Below, one piece after another: positions 1 to 10,465 of a stretch of 47,640 nucleotides of DNA. Each line of letters opens with the position of its first letter. The first letter of the stretch is position 1. The translations under genes were made by a program, and so were the position numbers. The notes under the pieces were generated by a model. It had not been told where the DNA came from and ran no database searches. It saw nothing but the letters and a program-made list of their open reading frames with translations. This stretch comes from Alishewanella jeotgali KCTC 22429 (GTDB taxonomy: Bacteria; Pseudomonadota; Gammaproteobacteria; Enterobacterales; Alteromonadaceae): the NCBI RefSeq assembly GCF_000245735.1, contig NZ_AHTH01000047.1, positions 1 to 47,640 of the forward strand, written 5' to 3'.

Positions 1-1361
1 ATAAAAAAGCGATAAAAAGGCCAGCAAGGCCATTTTCTTGATGTTTTGCGCTACCGCCGCCAGTAAACACTGCATCTGCACTTTCGCCAGACCACGGAAC
101 CGTGCATAGCGATGGCCATGATGCTGTTTTGCGTCTGCGAAGCTGCGTTCAACCGTCTCTTTTCGTCGGTTGTAAATCTTCTTACCCCACGGACAGCAGC
201 CGCAAACCACTCACATGCTCTTTATCCTCTTCCCAGACATGCCGGGTTATCGTTTTCTTATACTGCTTGTTCTTCGTGCAGTCCTGACGTAGCGGGCAAT
301 CCTGACACACTTTAGGGTTAGATTGATAATGCCGGTAGCCCTGACGGTCTGTCGTGCTGTAAGTCAGGATTTCACCTTGGGGGCAACGATAGGTATCGGT
401 TGTTTTATCGTAGGTAAATTGCTTCTTCTTAATCGGATTAGCGGTGACATTGGGACGACGGTAGGCAATAACCGGTGCAATTTGCCGCTCCCGGATTAAA
501 TGGCAAAGCGGTGCAGTAAAGTAGCCCGCATCCAAACCAACGGCTATCGGACTAAACTTAAAGCGCTCAAGCTGACGGTCTAATCTGGCCAGATAGGGCT
601 GGCTATCATGCACATTCCCCGGCGTCACGAAGGTATCCGTGATGATGCCGTGGCGGCCATCCACGGTGCGATGGTCCAAGGTAGAAGAAGCCCTGTGGTT
701 TGCCTTCCCGCGTCATAAAGCCACTGTCAGGGTCGGTTGTGCTGACCTTTTGATTTTTGGTTTCGGGCTCCTTCGAGTCATCTTGCTTCAGTGGCGCTTT
801 GCCATGGGCTAACCGGTCCTCTTCAACCGCCTTGTTGAGCTCAGCGATATACGCCGATGCACTGACCGCCACCTCTTTGTTCACCGCCTTGCGCTTATTG
901 GCATTGGCTTTTAAATGTGTGCTGTCAGTGTAAAGCGTGTGACCACCAATCAGACGCTGCTCATACGCCTGTTCAACTATCCGGTCGAAGATACGCTGAA
1001 ACACATCCGTGCCGTTAAAACGACGAATACGATTCTGGCTCAGCGTGGAGGCATCAGGCACTTTCTCGGTTAATCCCATCCGCAAAAACCAGCGATAAGC
1101 CACATTAACCTGAATTTCCTGTACCAGACGACGCTCACTGGGAATGCCAAACAGATAGCCGAGGATCATCATCTTAAACAAACGGACAGGGTCAATCGGC
1201 GGACGGCCATTATCTTTGCAGTAGAGATGTTCGACTTCAGCACGAATGAACTCGAAATCAATGGCGGCATCGACCTTGCGAACCAAATGGTTCTTCGGTA
1301 CCAGCTCTTCGAGCGTGACCATTTCTAACTGATATTGTTGAGGAGAGGGAGTTTTGAGCAT
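1..1361 (-). pseudogene. IS1182-family transposase, frameshifted
   Basis: This would be a DDE transposase with an N-terminal DUF772-like domain and a C-terminal DDE domain. The reading frame starts at 1361 with [20 protein letters not shown]. Compared with the copy at 46282, an extra base at about 675 shifts the frame after the residues GKPQGFFYL, and another at about 191 shifts it again near the C-terminus. The product is thus split into three frames: 1361-606, 679-182, and the remainder to position 1. The DDE region lies beyond the first shift, so this copy should be inactive unless the shifts are sequencing or assembly errors. The 3' end runs out of the window. Confidence 0.85.
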
Positions 1362-1398
1362 GTTGGTTAGCCTTCAAATCAACTAACCCTATTAGATC

Positions 1399-1426
1399 AA
1401 AGTCCTGGATCGGCGTCCAGGACTTT
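1399..1426. repeat. hairpin inside the IS1182 end, copy A
   Basis: Perfect inverted repeat AAAGTCCTGGA / TCCAGGACTTT with a 6-base loop, between the element end and the transposase start. The identical structure is at 46217-46244 in copy B. It may be a transposase-binding or transcript-control structure. Confidence 0.7.
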
Positions 1427-1437
1427 GTCAGCAGTCT

Positions 1438-1457
1438 GAGCCGGGTAAACCCGGCTC
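1438..1457 (-). terminator. probable ychF terminator hairpin
   Basis: GAGCCGGG and CCCGGCTC form an 8-bp GC-rich stem with a 4-base loop, 30 bases past the ychF stop. The T-tract expected on the minus strand is missing because the IS1182 element begins exactly at the 3' arm. The hairpin alone may still terminate poorly. Confidence 0.6.
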
Positions 1458-1487
1458 TTAATCTGTACTTTGGTAACGAAAAAGCAC

Positions 1488-2579
1488 TTAGACGTTAAAG
1501 CGGAAATGCATCACATCGCCATCTTTAACAATGTAATCTTTACCTTCCAGACGCCATTTCCCGGCTTCTTTGGCACCGGCTTCACCGTTGTACTGTACGA
1601 AGTCATCGTAAGACACCACTTCTGCACGGATAAAGCCTTTTTCAAAGTCAGTATGGATCACGCCAGCAGCTTGTGGTGCTGTGGCTCCGACAGCAACAGT
1701 CCAGGCCCGTACTTCTTTGACACCGGCCGTAAAGTAGGTGTGCAGGTTTAACAGTGAGTAACCACCGCGGATCACACGGTTCAGGCCTGGCTCTTCCAGC
1801 CCCATATCGGCCATAAACTCGGCTTTTTCTTCATCATCCAGCTCGGCGATTTCTGATTCGATAGCGGCGCAAACCGGTACTACGATGGCACCTTCTTTGG
1901 CTGCGATGCCGCGCACTACGTCCAGATGCGGGTTATTGTCAAAACCGTCTTCCAGTACGTTGGCGATATACATGGTTGGCTTAATGGTTAAGAAGTTCAT
2001 ATAGGCAATCAGCGCCTTTTCTTCTTTATCCAGCTCCAGCTGACGCAGCGTTAAACCGTTTTCCAGGTGGGCTTTTACTTTTTCCAGCACTGCCAGCTCG
2101 GCTTTGGCGTCTTTATCGCCGCCTTTGGCTTTTTTCTGTACCCGTAAAATCGCACGTTCGGCACTGTCCATATCCGACAGCACCAGTTCCATATTAATGG
2201 TATCGATATCGTCAGCCGGGTCAATTTTTCCGGCAACATGGATAATATTTTCATCGTCAAAGCAGCGCACCACATGGCCGATAGCATCGGTTTCGCGGAT
2301 ATTGGCCAGGAATTTATTGCCTAAACCCTCGCCTTTAGACGCGCCCTTTACCAGGCCGGCGATATCGACGAATTCCATGGTGGTGGGGATTACGCGTTGT
2401 GGGTTAACGATTTGCGCCAGTTTATCCAACCGCAGATCCGGTACCGGGACCACGCCGGTGTTTGGTTCAATGGTACAGAACGGGAAGTTAGCTGCTTCGA
2501 TACCAGCCTTAGTTAAGGCGTTGAATAAAGTAGATTTGCCGACGTTAGGTAAACCTACGATGCCACATTTAAAACCCAT
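1488..2579 (-). CDS. ychF: redox-regulated ATPase YchF (Obg family)
   Basis: 363 residues, the normal family length. YchF is a cytosolic P-loop protein of the TRAFAC/Obg group that prefers ATP to GTP and binds ribosomes. The Walker A motif GLPNVGKS is at residues 9-16, followed by the glycine-rich G3 region [19 protein letters not shown] stands where other GTPases have NKxD, the YchF-type change that relaxes guanine specificity. A C-terminal TGS-like domain closes the protein. It lies 32 bases downstream of pth, the usual gammaproteobacterial order, and probably shares its transcript. Its 3' side abuts the IS1182 element. Confidence 0.97.
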   Translation of the reverse strand: MGFKCGIVGLPNVGKSTLFNALTKAGIEAANFPFCTIEPNTGVVPVPDLRLDKLAQIVNPQRVIPTTMEFVDIAGLVKGASKGEGLGNKFLANIRETDAIGHVVRCFDDENIIHVAGKIDPADDIDTINMELVLSDMDSAERAILRVQKKAKGGDKDAKAELAVLEKVKAHLENGLTLRQLELDKEEKALIAYMNFLTIKPTMYIANVLEDGFDNNPHLDVVRGIAAKEGAIVVPVCAAIESEIAELDDEEKAEFMADMGLEEPGLNRVIRGGYSLLNLHTYFTAGVKEVRAWTVAVGATAPQAAGVIHTDFEKGFIRAEVVSYDDFVQYNGEAGAKEAGKWRLEGKDYIVKDGDVMHFRFNV

Positions 2580-2611
2580 GAATGTATCCTTTAATCTGCG
2601 GTGGGGCCAGC

Positions 2612-3214
2612 TTAGCTGGCCTGAAAGCTGTGTAAACGGCTCTGGGCTTTTACCAGACCGTCGCGTGCCAGTATAGCAAAGCAGGCAACAGCTTCCTCTA
2701 TGCTCTGGTCGATCAGTTTTTGTTCGCTGGCAGGAGCCTTACCCAGTACAAAGCCAGTAACCTGATCTTTGTGGCCCGGATGGCCGATGCCTAAGCGCAA
2801 ACGATAGAAATTCGGATTATTGCCCAGTTTGCTGGTGATATCGCGCAGGCCGTTATGGCCGGCATGGCCACCGGCGAACTTGAATTTAGCACTGCCCGGC
2901 GGTAACGCCAGTTCATCATGCACTACCAGAATTTGCTCCGGCGCCAGTTTATAAAACTGTGCCATAGCCAGTACGGCTTTGCCGCTTAAATTCATATAGG
3001 TAGTTGGCACCAGGAGTTTGTATTCCTGCCCGGCCAGCATAAATTTGCCGGTCAGACCAAAAAATTTGGCTTCGGGTTTCAGGTTACAGTGATAGGTGCG
3101 GGCAAGTTGCTCTACAAACCAGACACCGGCATTGTGCCGGGTGTATTGATATTCGGGGCCCGGATTACCCAGGCCCACGATTAACTGTACAGCAGGCTGA
3201 ACAGTATCAGACAT
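2612..3214 (-). CDS. pth: peptidyl-tRNA hydrolase
   Basis: 200 residues; cleaves the ester bond of peptidyl-tRNAs released from stalled ribosomes, recycling tRNA in the cytosol. The N-terminal signature [12 protein letters not shown] is followed by RHNAG, containing the catalytic histidine (H27), and by [11 protein letters not shown] with the conserved aspartate. The start codon overlaps the rplY stop by one base (TAATG), indicating translational coupling with the ribosomal protein gene. Confidence 0.97.
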   Translation of the reverse strand: MSDTVQPAVQLIVGLGNPGPEYQYTRHNAGVWFVEQLARTYHCNLKPEAKFFGLTGKFMLAGQEYKLLVPTTYMNLSGKAVLAMAQFYKLAPEQILVVHDELALPPGSAKFKFAGGHAGHNGLRDITSKLGNNPNFYRLRLGIGHPGHKDQVTGFVLGKAPASEQKLIDQSIEEAVACFAILARDGLVKAQSRLHSFQAS

Positions 3215-3816
3215 TACTCAGCGGCAGCGTCTTCAGCTTTACCAGCTGGCTTATTCACAGAAACCACTGGCAGGTCATGACCTTCGCCTTTGGTTAACTG
3301 AACAAACTTAACGCCTTTTGGTGCTTTGATATCAGACAGGTGCAGGGTAACGCCTACAGCGACATCAGCCAGGTCAACTTCGATAAACTCTGGCAGATCC
3401 TGTGGTAAACAGGTGATTTCAACTTCGTTCAGACCGTGAACAACAACACCGCCTTTCTTCGCAGCAGCATCTTCGTTCAGGAAGTGTACCGGAACAGTAG
3501 TGTGCAGCTCATGGCCAGCTTCTACGCGTTGGAAGTCAACGTGCAGAATTTTTGGCTTGAACGGGTGACGTTGCATTGCTTTCACGATAGCTTTAACTTC
3601 TTCACCGCCAACGCTGATAGTCAGGATGTGAGAGTAGAAAGCTTCGAAGCTTTGTGCTTTTAACAGCTTAGCGTGATCTAAAGTGATAGACAGTGCTGGC
3701 TTATGACCACCGTAGATGATCGCTGGCACTTGGTCAGCATGACGCAGGCGGCGGCTCGCACCTTTCCCCAAGTCGTTGCGGACTTCTGCATTTAACGTGA
3801 AAATTGCATCAGACAT
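3214..3816 (-). CDS. rplY: 50S ribosomal protein L25/CTC
   Basis: 200 residues, the long CTC form: an N-terminal L25 domain that binds 5S rRNA ([35 protein letters not shown]) plus the C-terminal CTC beta domain ([19 protein letters not shown]). I chose the ATG at 3816 because GGAG lies just upstream; a TTG four codons earlier is in frame but falls on that ribosome-binding site. First gene of rplY-pth-ychF. The tail is alanine- and acid-rich. Confidence 0.96.
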   Translation of the reverse strand: MSDAIFTLNAEVRNDLGKGASRRLRHADQVPAIIYGGHKPALSITLDHAKLLKAQSFEAFYSHILTISVGGEEVKAIVKAMQRHPFKPKILHVDFQRVEAGHELHTTVPVHFLNEDAAAKKGGVVVHGLNEVEITCLPQDLPEFIEVDLADVAVGVTLHLSDIKAPKGVKFVQLTKGEGHDLPVVSVNKPAGKAEDAAAE

Positions 3817-3930
3817 GATGTACTCCAAAAATTAGAATTTGTTACGGCTTGCGACCAGCCATAACCTGTTGCCCCTTTAAAAGGCGCGACATCTTACCAC
3901 CAGCGTCGTTCTGCTGCAAACAAAAGTGTT

Positions 3931-3958
3931 TTGTCTACAATTTCTGAATTACTAATTT
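3931..3958 (+). promoter_or_regulatory. candidate sigma-70 promoter for the thioredoxin-like gene
   Basis: TTGTCT, 16-base spacer, TAATTT, about 50 bases before the start codon at 4010. Only a fair match to consensus. Confidence 0.35.
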
Positions 3959-4009
3959 ACTTAACAACTTGCTTACGTTACATTTGAGAAAAATAAGGAG
4001 GTTGTAGCA

Positions 4010-4510
4010 ATGTGGAAAGCAATTTTGGGGTGTGTGGTGTTGGCTGTGATGTTCAATCTGCAAGCAGCAGCACCTGATATTGGCGAGATCCCGGAAAACC
4101 ATTTGGGAGCCACCCTCGATGGGAAAGATGTACTGTTGGAAAATTATCAAGGTAAAGTCGTGGTGATCTCCTTTTGGGCGTCCTGGTGTGCACCTTGCTT
4201 AAAAGAATTGCCGGTATTAAATAGCATTCAGCAGGATGTTGGTCAGGATCTGATGCAAGTGATCGCCGTTAATCACAAGGAAGATCGTAAACGGTATCGC
4301 AGATTGCATAAAGTCATGTCAGAGAGTTTAACGTCTTTGGTGTTTACCCACGACCAACGAGGCCGTATTGGTGATGCTTATGGTGTGGAAGCTTTGCCGA
4401 CATTATATGTAATAGATAAAACGGGTAAGGTGGCATACCATAAGGTTGGCTTTGGCGAATCTTCTATAGATTCTATCGTTGATATCTTGAATGTCGAATT
4501 AGTCAAATAA
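4010..4510 (+). CDS. exported thioredoxin-fold protein, TlpA/ResA-like
   Basis: 166 residues. A hydrophobic N-terminus (about residues 1-21, ending in QAAAP) looks like a signal peptide, so the thioredoxin domain should be periplasmic. The active site is WCAPC (cysteines 60 and 63) after the strand VVVISFWAS, and the cis-proline loop is EALPTLYVID. TlpA/ResA proteins reduce disulfides, for example during cytochrome c maturation; the substrate here is unknown. A strong AGGAGG precedes the ATG. It is a single gene, divergent from rplY and convergent with prs, with which it shares a terminator. Confidence 0.85.
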   Translation: MWKAILGCVVLAVMFNLQAAAPDIGEIPENHLGATLDGKDVLLENYQGKVVVISFWASWCAPCLKELPVLNSIQQDVGQDLMQVIAVNHKEDRKRYRRLHKVMSESLTSLVFTHDQRGRIGDAYGVEALPTLYVIDKTGKVAYHKVGFGESSIDSIVDILNVELVK

Positions 4511-4551
4511 GCTTCGCTAAGGATGCAACGCCATACTTAGAGAAAACCAAT

Positions 4552-4578
4552 AAAAAAGGCAGGATAACCTGCCTTTTT
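4552..4578. terminator. bidirectional intrinsic terminator
   Basis: AAAAAAGGCAGG, loop ATAA, CCTGCCTTTTT. It lies between the convergent thioredoxin-like gene and prs, with A- and T-tracts on both sides, so it can serve both. Confidence 0.9.
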
Positions 4579-4595
4579 CAACTTTAGCTTGCGGC

Positions 4596-5540
4596 TTAAT
4601 CAAACATCGCCGAAATCGATTCTTCGTTACTGATACGACGGATACACTCTGCGATTAGGTCACTTAACGTCAGCTGCCGTACTTTAGGAATGGCACGCAT
4701 CGCCGCAGACAGTGGGATAGTATCGGTGACGATCAGCTCATCAATCACTGACTCACTGATAATTTCCGGCGCCCGGCCTGAGAAGACCGCGTGGGTAGCA
4801 TAGGCAAATACCCGCTTGGCGCCTTGTTCTTTCAGCGCTTCCGCTGCTTTACACAGGGTACCGCCGGTATCAATCATATCGTCAACAATAATACAGTCAC
4901 GGTCTTTGACGTCACCGATAATATGCATTACCTGGGATACGTTGGCTTTTGGCCGGCGCTTATCGATAATCGCTAAGTCGGCGTCATTCAGCAGTTTAGC
5001 TACCGCACGGGCGCGCACTACACCACCGATATCCGGCGATACGACCACCGGTGCTTCAAGGGCTTTTTTGCGCATATCGTCCAGCAGTACCGGCGTCGCG
5101 AATACATTGTCTACCGGCACATCAAAGAAGCCCTGAATTTGCTCAGCATGCAAGTCGACCGTTAATACCCGGTCCACGCCAACGCTGGATAAAAAGTCGG
5201 CGACTACTTTGGCGGTAATAGGTACCCGGGCTGAACGTACCCGACGATCCTGACGGGCATAACCAAAGTAAGGAATCACTGCTGTGATCCGGCCGGCTGA
5301 CGCGCGACGTAAGGCGTCAACAATGACAATCAGTTCCATCAGATTGTCGTTAGTAGGGGCACAGGTAGACTGGATAATAAAGACGTCTGAACCGCGTACA
5401 TTTTCGTTGATTTGCACACTGACTTCGCCATCACTGAAGCGACCGACAGCGGCATCTCCCAGTTTGATGTAAAGACGGCTGGCGATTTTGTTGGCAAGAT
5501 CTGGTATGGCGTTACCAGCGAAAACCTTCATGTCGGGCAC
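4596..5540 (-). CDS. prs: ribose-phosphate pyrophosphokinase
   Basis: 314 residues, matching family length. Makes PRPP from ribose 5-phosphate and ATP for nucleotide, histidine and tryptophan synthesis. Visible motifs are [15 protein letters not shown] at the start, the [16 protein letters not shown] loop, [10 protein letters not shown] in the ATP-binding flexible loop, and the PRPP-binding [13 protein letters not shown]. It is downstream of ispE and lolB on the same strand, the classic lolB-ispE-prs order divergent from hemA. It supplies PRPP used by the gpt product encoded further along. Confidence 0.97.
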   Translation of the reverse strand: MPDMKVFAGNAIPDLANKIASRLYIKLGDAAVGRFSDGEVSVQINENVRGSDVFIIQSTCAPTNDNLMELIVIVDALRRASAGRITAVIPYFGYARQDRRVRSARVPITAKVVADFLSSVGVDRVLTVDLHAEQIQGFFDVPVDNVFATPVLLDDMRKKALEAPVVVSPDIGGVVRARAVAKLLNDADLAIIDKRRPKANVSQVMHIIGDVKDRDCIIVDDMIDTGGTLCKAAEALKEQGAKRVFAYATHAVFSGRAPEIISESVIDELIVTDTIPLSAAMRAIPKVRQLTLSDLIAECIRRISNEESISAMFD

Positions 5541-5631
5541 GGTAGGATCCTCAGGGCAGTTGTGAGTCCGGTTTAATCATAAAAGCCGCTGTCGAGTATA
5601 GTTGCTGCCGGAAAAAATACTCCGGCAACGG

Positions 5632-6501
5632 CTAAACTGAATGGCGGCTCGAGTTGCTGTAAACGGTATCAGTTAAGGCCGCAAATAAAGGCGACGTATT
5701 AACCCCTCTGGCGATAAAGCCCCGACAGTTTGCCGGCAGGTTCGCTAGGGCATGCTGAGCACTGGCCGCGTCCGGAAATTCGGCGAACACACTGGCGCCA
5801 GTACCCGTCATTCGACACGGCGCATATTCTAGCAACCACTGTAAGGTTATTGCAACAATCGGATACAGCCGTTCGACCAGCGGCTGGCAGTCATTCTGCC
5901 ATGGGCTGCTAAGTAGCTCTGTCAGGCCGATCTTAGGTGTATCTCTTTTTAAATCAGGATGTTGGAATATTGCTGCCGTACTGATATGACAAGCAGGTGT
6001 GACGACCAAATAAGTCTTTTCCGGCAGTGAAACCGGCTGTAAGTGCTCACCAACCCCTTCGGCAAAGGCCGTTTGGCCGTGCACAAAGACCGGCACGTCG
6101 GCACCCAGTTTCAGACCCAGTGCCGCCAGTTCTGCGGTAGTTAATTGCAGCTGCCATAACAGGTTAAGTGCATGCAAGGTGGTAGCCGCATCCGACGAGC
6201 CACCGCCCAGGCCGCCGCCCATAGGCAGGTGTTTTTCCAGCCGGATCTGACAACCGGCCGAGGCGCCCGCCAAAGGTTTTAATAACATGGCTGCGCGGTA
6301 TATCAGATTATCCTGCCCGGCCAGCTCGGCGATATCACAGGTTAAGCTAATTTCACCACTCTGGTTCGGGGTAAAGTGCAGTACATCGCCGGTATCGAGC
6401 ATTTGAAACAGCGTTTGCAGATTATGATAGCCATCATCGCGGCGGTCGGTGATATGCAAAAATAAATTCAGCTTGGCCACAGCGGGTAAGGTCAGGGTCA
6501 T
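5632..6501 (-). CDS. ispE: 4-diphosphocytidyl-2-C-methyl-D-erythritol kinase
   Basis: 289 residues, GHMP kinase superfamily; phosphorylates CDP-ME in the MEP isoprenoid pathway. The substrate region FLHITDRRDDGYHNLQTLFQ is near the N-terminus. The ATP-binding glycine-serine loop PMGGGLGGGSSDAATT is complete, and a C-terminal MTGTGASVFAEF motif matches the third GHMP motif. Its start overlaps the lolB stop by four bases (ATGA), so the pair is translationally coupled. Confidence 0.97.
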   Translation of the reverse strand: MTLTLPAVAKLNLFLHITDRRDDGYHNLQTLFQMLDTGDVLHFTPNQSGEISLTCDIAELAGQDNLIYRAAMLLKPLAGASAGCQIRLEKHLPMGGGLGGGSSDAATTLHALNLLWQLQLTTAELAALGLKLGADVPVFVHGQTAFAEGVGEHLQPVSLPEKTYLVVTPACHISTAAIFQHPDLKRDTPKIGLTELLSSPWQNDCQPLVERLYPIVAITLQWLLEYAPCRMTGTGASVFAEFPDAASAQHALANLPANCRGFIARGVNTSPLFAALTDTVYSNSSRHSV

Positions 6502-7106
6502 AGCTGCCAGCTCCGGATCACCAACCTGACCTGGGTATCGGCACTGTGCAGCTGCAATTGCCGGGGTAAAGATAAGGCATCATCAAAAAAACTGCGGTAG
6601 GTCAGTTGCCAGCGAATGCCGGTGCTGTCAGTCAGGGTAAAACTTACCAGGCGGCCAGCAGCGTCGTATTTCAGGTCAGTTGCCGAGTCACCCGGCAGGC
6701 CGCGTAACCATAGCGCCATATCGTGCAGCGGAATCGACCAGCCAGCCAGTTGCCACAGTAAATTACTGGCATCAGCCGCCTGATAGCGCTCGCCACGCAC
6801 CAACAGTTCGGTCAGCTCGCTACTGGCCGTCAATTCAAACAGGCTGATACCCAGCATATTGGCCAACCGTGCCTGATAAGCAGTGGCATCCTGTTGCTGC
6901 CAGCGCAAATTGCCATTGACGGTTTCGGCCGGAGATTTAATACCAACCGAGGCCTGTACGGTAAAATTCTCGAGTGCCGCTAATTGTTGCTGCCGCTGTG
7001 GCTGCGGTAATACTTCGGCTTTGCCGGCTAGCGACTTAGTGCTGCTACAGGCGCTGCTCAGCACTAATACGGCCAGCAATACCAGACTTTTCAGATATAA
7101 ACTCAA
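6498..7106 (-). CDS. lolB: outer-membrane lipoprotein LolB
   Basis: 202 residues. LolB accepts lipoproteins from LolA and inserts them in the outer membrane. A lipoprotein signal peptide ends in the lipobox SSAC, giving a mature N-terminal cysteine at residue 20. The rest fits the LolB beta-barrel fold ([20 protein letters not shown], then LWLRGLPG). It is the first gene of lolB-ispE-prs and is divergently oriented from hemA with about 75 bases between start codons. Sequence similarity in this family is low, so the conserved position supports the name. Confidence 0.93.
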   Translation of the reverse strand: MSLYLKSLVLLAVLVLSSACSSTKSLAGKAEVLPQPQRQQQLAALENFTVQASVGIKSPAETVNGNLRWQQQDATAYQARLANMLGISLFELTASSELTELLVRGERYQAADASNLLWQLAGWSIPLHDMALWLRGLPGDSATDLKYDAAGRLVSFTLTDSTGIRWQLTYRSFFDDALSLPRQLQLHSADTQVRLVIRSWQL

Positions 7107-7181
7107 GCTGTGATCCTTTGCTTATCTGCTTTTGCTTTTCTTAGTTCGGGCTTTTTCGTACAATTCGCCCCCTATCCCGAT

Positions 7182-8441
7182 ATGATACAGGTGAACACCA
7201 TTTTTGCACTAGGCATTAATCACAAAACGGCACCGGTGGCGCTGCGCGAGAAACTCGCCTTTGCACCCGAGCAGGTGCCGGATGCATTGCACCAGCTTGC
7301 CAGCAAGCTGGAGATTAGCGATGCGGTGATTTTGTCCACCTGTAACCGTACCGAACTGTATTTTAGTGGTGCTGCCGAGCAGGCTGAGCAGGTACTGCAC
7401 TGGCTGGCCGGCTTCCATCAGTTACAGCTGACAGAACTGCAACAGCATCTGTATCTGTATCAACAGCAGGACGCAGTGAATCATTTAATGCGGGTGGCTG
7501 CCGGCTTAGATTCACTGGTGTTAGGTGAGCCGCAGATCCTGGGGCAGGTGAAGCAGGCCTATAATCAGTCACGTCAGGCCGGCACCATTAACCCACAATT
7601 TGAACGGCTGTTTCAGAAAACCTTCGCCGTCGCCAAGGCCGTACGTACTGAAACGGAGATCGGCGCTAACGCCGTCTCAGTCGCTTTCGCTGCCGTCAGC
7701 CTGGCAAAACAGATTTTCGGTAAGTTAGAAAAGGTACGGGTGTTGCTGATTGGTGCCGGCGAGACCATTGAACTGGTGGCCCGGCATTTAACGGAGCAGG
7801 GGGCAACCAGTCTTAGTGTGGCTAACCGCACCTATGAACGTGCCGAAGCTCTGGCGCGACAATTTAATGCGCAGGTGTTAACCCTGTCGCAGGTACCGGC
7901 CCGCTTGCATGAAGCCGATATCGTGATTTCTTCTACCGCCAGCACCTTGCCGATTGTTGGTAAAGGTATGGTTGAGCAGGCATTGAAGCAGCGGAAGCAT
8001 AAGCCGATGTTTCTGGTCGATTTGGCGGTACCGCGGGATATCGAAGAGCAGGTTACGGAGCTGGAAGATGCCTATCTTTATACCGTAGACGATCTGCAAA
8101 CCATAGTGGCGGAAAACCTGAATAACCGCCAGCAGGCGGCAGAGCAGGCCGGGGTGCTGGTACAAAGTGGCAGCGCTGAATTTATGCAGTGGCTGCAGTT
8201 ACAGGATAAGGCCGATTGGCTACGTGATTACCGGCAGCGCTGCGAAGAAGTAAAAACCGAGTTATTAAGCCGGGCGCAAAAGCAACTGGCCGCCGGCCAG
8301 GAACCGGAAAAAGTGATGGCGGAACTGGCGAATAAACTTAGCAACCGCCTGATGCACAGCCCCACCCGGACTATCCGGCATTTATTACAGTCTGAGCAGC
8401 CAGAGTCGACAGAGCTGGTCAAACTCCTTATTGATTTATAA
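7182..8441 (+). CDS. hemA: glutamyl-tRNA reductase
   Basis: About 420 residues from the chosen start. Reduces glutamyl-tRNA(Glu) to glutamate-1-semialdehyde, the first step of C5 tetrapyrrole synthesis. The N-terminal signature [19 protein letters not shown], the catalytic cysteine in STCNRTELY, and [17 protein letters not shown] are all present. I start at the ATG at 7182 because that places the family's N-terminal motif about nine residues in; an in-frame start at 7110 would add a hydrophobic stretch unlike the family. No good ribosome-binding site is visible; a GTG at 7191 is also possible. First gene of hemA-prfA-prmC. Confidence 0.96.
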   Translation: MIQVNTIFALGINHKTAPVALREKLAFAPEQVPDALHQLASKLEISDAVILSTCNRTELYFSGAAEQAEQVLHWLAGFHQLQLTELQQHLYLYQQQDAVNHLMRVAAGLDSLVLGEPQILGQVKQAYNQSRQAGTINPQFERLFQKTFAVAKAVRTETEIGANAVSVAFAAVSLAKQIFGKLEKVRVLLIGAGETIELVARHLTEQGATSLSVANRTYERAEALARQFNAQVLTLSQVPARLHEADIVISSTASTLPIVGKGMVEQALKQRKHKPMFLVDLAVPRDIEEQVTELEDAYLYTVDDLQTIVAENLNNRQQAAEQAGVLVQSGSAEFMQWLQLQDKADWLRDYRQRCEEVKTELLSRAQKQLAAGQEPEKVMAELANKLSNRLMHSPTRTIRHLLQSEQPESTELVKLLIDL

Positions 8442-8459
8442 ACAGGTTTTAATCCTAAA

Positions 8460-9551
8460 ATGAAAGAATCGGTATACCGCAAGCTGGAAGGTTTGGTTGA
8501 GCGTTACGAAGAGGTCCAGGCGCTGTTAAGCGACGCCTCGGTGATTAGCGATCAAAAGCGCTTTCGCGAATTGTCCAAAGAATTCAGCCAGCTGGAAGAG
8601 TTAAGCAAGGCATTCCGTAGTTATCAGCAAGCGCAGGAAGACTTGCTGATGGCCGAAGAAATGCAAAAAGACAGCGATCCTGAGATGCGCGAAATGGCGC
8701 AGGAAGAATATAAGCTGGCGAAAAGCCGCATTGAGCAGCTGGATACGGATTTGCAGATCCTGCTGCTGCCTAAGGATCCGAACGATAATAACAGCTGCTT
8801 TCTGGAGATCCGCGCCGGTGCCGGTGGTGACGAGGCGGCGATTTTTGCCGGCGATCTGTTCCGCATGTATAGCCGTTTTGCCGAGCGGCAGCGCTGGCGG
8901 GTGGAAATTGTCAGTGCCAATGAAGGCGAGCACGGTGGCTTTAAAGAGGTGATCGCCAGTGTGCAAGGCGAGGGCGTTTTCGGCACCCTGAAATTTGAAT
9001 CCGGTGGTCACCGGGTGCAACGGGTACCCGCCACCGAATCGCAGGGCCGGGTACATACCTCGGCCTGTACTGTGGCCATTATGCCGGAAATCCCGGAAAG
9101 CGAAGCCATTGAGATCAATCCGGCCGATCTGAAAATTGATACCTACCGAGCCTCTGGCGCCGGTGGTCAGCACGTAAACCGTACCGACTCTGCTATCCGC
9201 ATTACCCACTTACCCTCTGGCATAGTCGTTGAATGTCAGGATGAGCGCTCACAGCATAAAAACCGTGCCCGTGCGATGAGTGTGCTGGCGTCGCGCTTAC
9301 AGGCGGCAGAAGATGAAAAGCGTCGGCTGGAAGAGCAAAGCACCCGCCGCTCATTAGTGGGCAGTGGCGACCGTTCAGAGCGGATCCGCACCTATAACTT
9401 CCCGCAAGGCCGTTTGACCGATCACCGGATCAACCTGACCATCTACCGCTTAAATGAAGTGATGGAAGGGGAGTTAGAGCAGGTGATTGAACCGCTGAAA
9501 CACGAGCATCAGGCTGATCTGCTGGCGATGCTGGCTGATGAAAACCGCTGA
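8460..9551 (+). CDS. prfA: peptide chain release factor 1
   Basis: 363 residues. RF1 reads UAA and UAG and triggers peptide release. The anticodon-like PAT tripeptide is at residues 190-192 and the catalytic GGQ at 235-237 ([19 protein letters not shown]). It follows hemA by 18 bases and its stop overlaps the prmC start by one base (TGATG). PrmC methylates the glutamine of the GGQ motif, so the coupled genes encode an enzyme and its substrate. Confidence 0.98.
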   Translation: MKESVYRKLEGLVERYEEVQALLSDASVISDQKRFRELSKEFSQLEELSKAFRSYQQAQEDLLMAEEMQKDSDPEMREMAQEEYKLAKSRIEQLDTDLQILLLPKDPNDNNSCFLEIRAGAGGDEAAIFAGDLFRMYSRFAERQRWRVEIVSANEGEHGGFKEVIASVQGEGVFGTLKFESGGHRVQRVPATESQGRVHTSACTVAIMPEIPESEAIEINPADLKIDTYRASGAGGQHVNRTDSAIRITHLPSGIVVECQDERSQHKNRARAMSVLASRLQAAEDEKRRLEEQSTRRSLVGSGDRSERIRTYNFPQGRLTDHRINLTIYRLNEVMEGELEQVIEPLKHEHQADLLAMLADENR

Positions 9552-10390
9552 TGACCTTGCAGCAATGCGTGCAGCTACTGAGTCAGCAACTCGGGAGTCT
9601 GAGCGATAATCCGGCACAGGAAGCACGTTTATTGCTGTGCCATCTGCTGGGCTGCAAGCCCGGCTATCTGTATACCTACCCGGAGCGGGAAATCACTGCC
9701 GCTGAGCAGCAACAACTGCAACCGTTGGTGCAGCGGCGGCTGCAGGGAGAGCCTCTGGCCTATATCTTTGGGCATTGGCCCTTCTATGGTCTGGAGCTGG
9801 CTGTGGCACTCTGTACTCTGATCCCGCGGCCGGATACCGAAATATTGGTTGATCAGGCGCTGGCTCTGGATTTGCCACCACAGGCGCAGGTGTTAGATCT
9901 GGGTACCGGTACCGGCGCTATCGCTTTGGCACTGGCCGTCAACCGGCCACACTGGCAGCTAACCGGCGTTGATCTTAATCCGGATGCCGTTGCGCTGGCA
10001 CAGCGTAATGCCGCTGCGCTGCAAAGCCGTAATAGTCGTTTTTTGCAAAGCAGCTGGTTTAGCGCCCTTAGCGGCCAGCGCTATGATCTTATCGTTAGTA
10101 ATCCACCGTACATAGAAGCAGCCGATCCGCATCTGGCGGCACTGAGCTTTGAACCTCTGTCAGCCTTGGTGGCGGCAGAGCAGGGTCTGGCGGATCTGGC
10201 ACAGATTATTGCCAGCGCGCCGGCATATTTACAGCCCGGTGGCTGGCTCTGGCTGGAGCACGGTTATAACCAGGCTGAGCAGGTACAGCAGTTACTCAGC
10301 GTTGGCGGATTCTCTCAGGTCAGTTCAGTGCGCGATTATGGTGGTAACTGGCGCATCAGTGGCGGTCAGTTCCTGCCTCGCGATAACTGA
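9551..10390 (+). CDS. prmC: release-factor glutamine methyltransferase
   Basis: 279 residues. A SAM-dependent N5-glutamine methyltransferase acting on the GGQ glutamine of release factors. An N-terminal helical domain precedes the SAM-binding motif VLDLGTGTGAIALALA and the catalytic NPPY in DLIVSNPPYIEA. The gene is translationally coupled to prfA. A separate promoter for the following gene begins about 20 bases after its stop. Confidence 0.97.
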   Translation: MTLQQCVQLLSQQLGSLSDNPAQEARLLLCHLLGCKPGYLYTYPEREITAAEQQQLQPLVQRRLQGEPLAYIFGHWPFYGLELAVALCTLIPRPDTEILVDQALALDLPPQAQVLDLGTGTGAIALALAVNRPHWQLTGVDLNPDAVALAQRNAAALQSRNSRFLQSSWFSALSGQRYDLIVSNPPYIEAADPHLAALSFEPLSALVAAEQGLADLAQIIASAPAYLQPGGWLWLEHGYNQAEQVQQLLSVGGFSQVSSVRDYGGNWRISGGQFLPRDN

Positions 10391-10408
10391 ATAAAAATGT
10401 TAAATATT

Positions 10409-10437
10409 TTGACCTGACAAAAAATCCGGCTTATAAC
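10409..10437 (+). promoter_or_regulatory. sigma-70 promoter for the HD-GYP regulator
   Basis: TTGACC, exactly 17 bases, TATAAC, ending 28 bases before the ATG at 10466. A strong consensus match, showing that this gene can be expressed separately from the hemA operon. Confidence 0.75.
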
Positions 10438-10465
10438 AGTAAGATAAGGTTGCCGGGAGCGTGTC

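Larger units (their letters stand above)
1..1438 (-). mobile_element. IS1182-family insertion sequence, copy A (partial)
   Basis: The element reads on the minus strand. Its transposase-proximal end is at 1438, beginning CAGACTGCTGACAAAG on the minus strand; the other end lies outside the window. The same sequence recurs in inverted orientation from 46205 to 47640. Comparing the copies by eye shows near identity: two extra bases in this copy (near 675 and 191) and single substitutions between the element end and the start codon. The two copies therefore separated recently. The element sits directly beside the ychF terminator hairpin. Family assignment rests on the transposase type. Confidence 0.85.

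Noticed and set aside
3436..9209. Long antisense frames opposite rplY, prs, hemA and prfA
   Set aside because: They are shadows of well-conserved genes in a moderately GC-rich region, lack ribosome-binding sites and show no recognisable domains.
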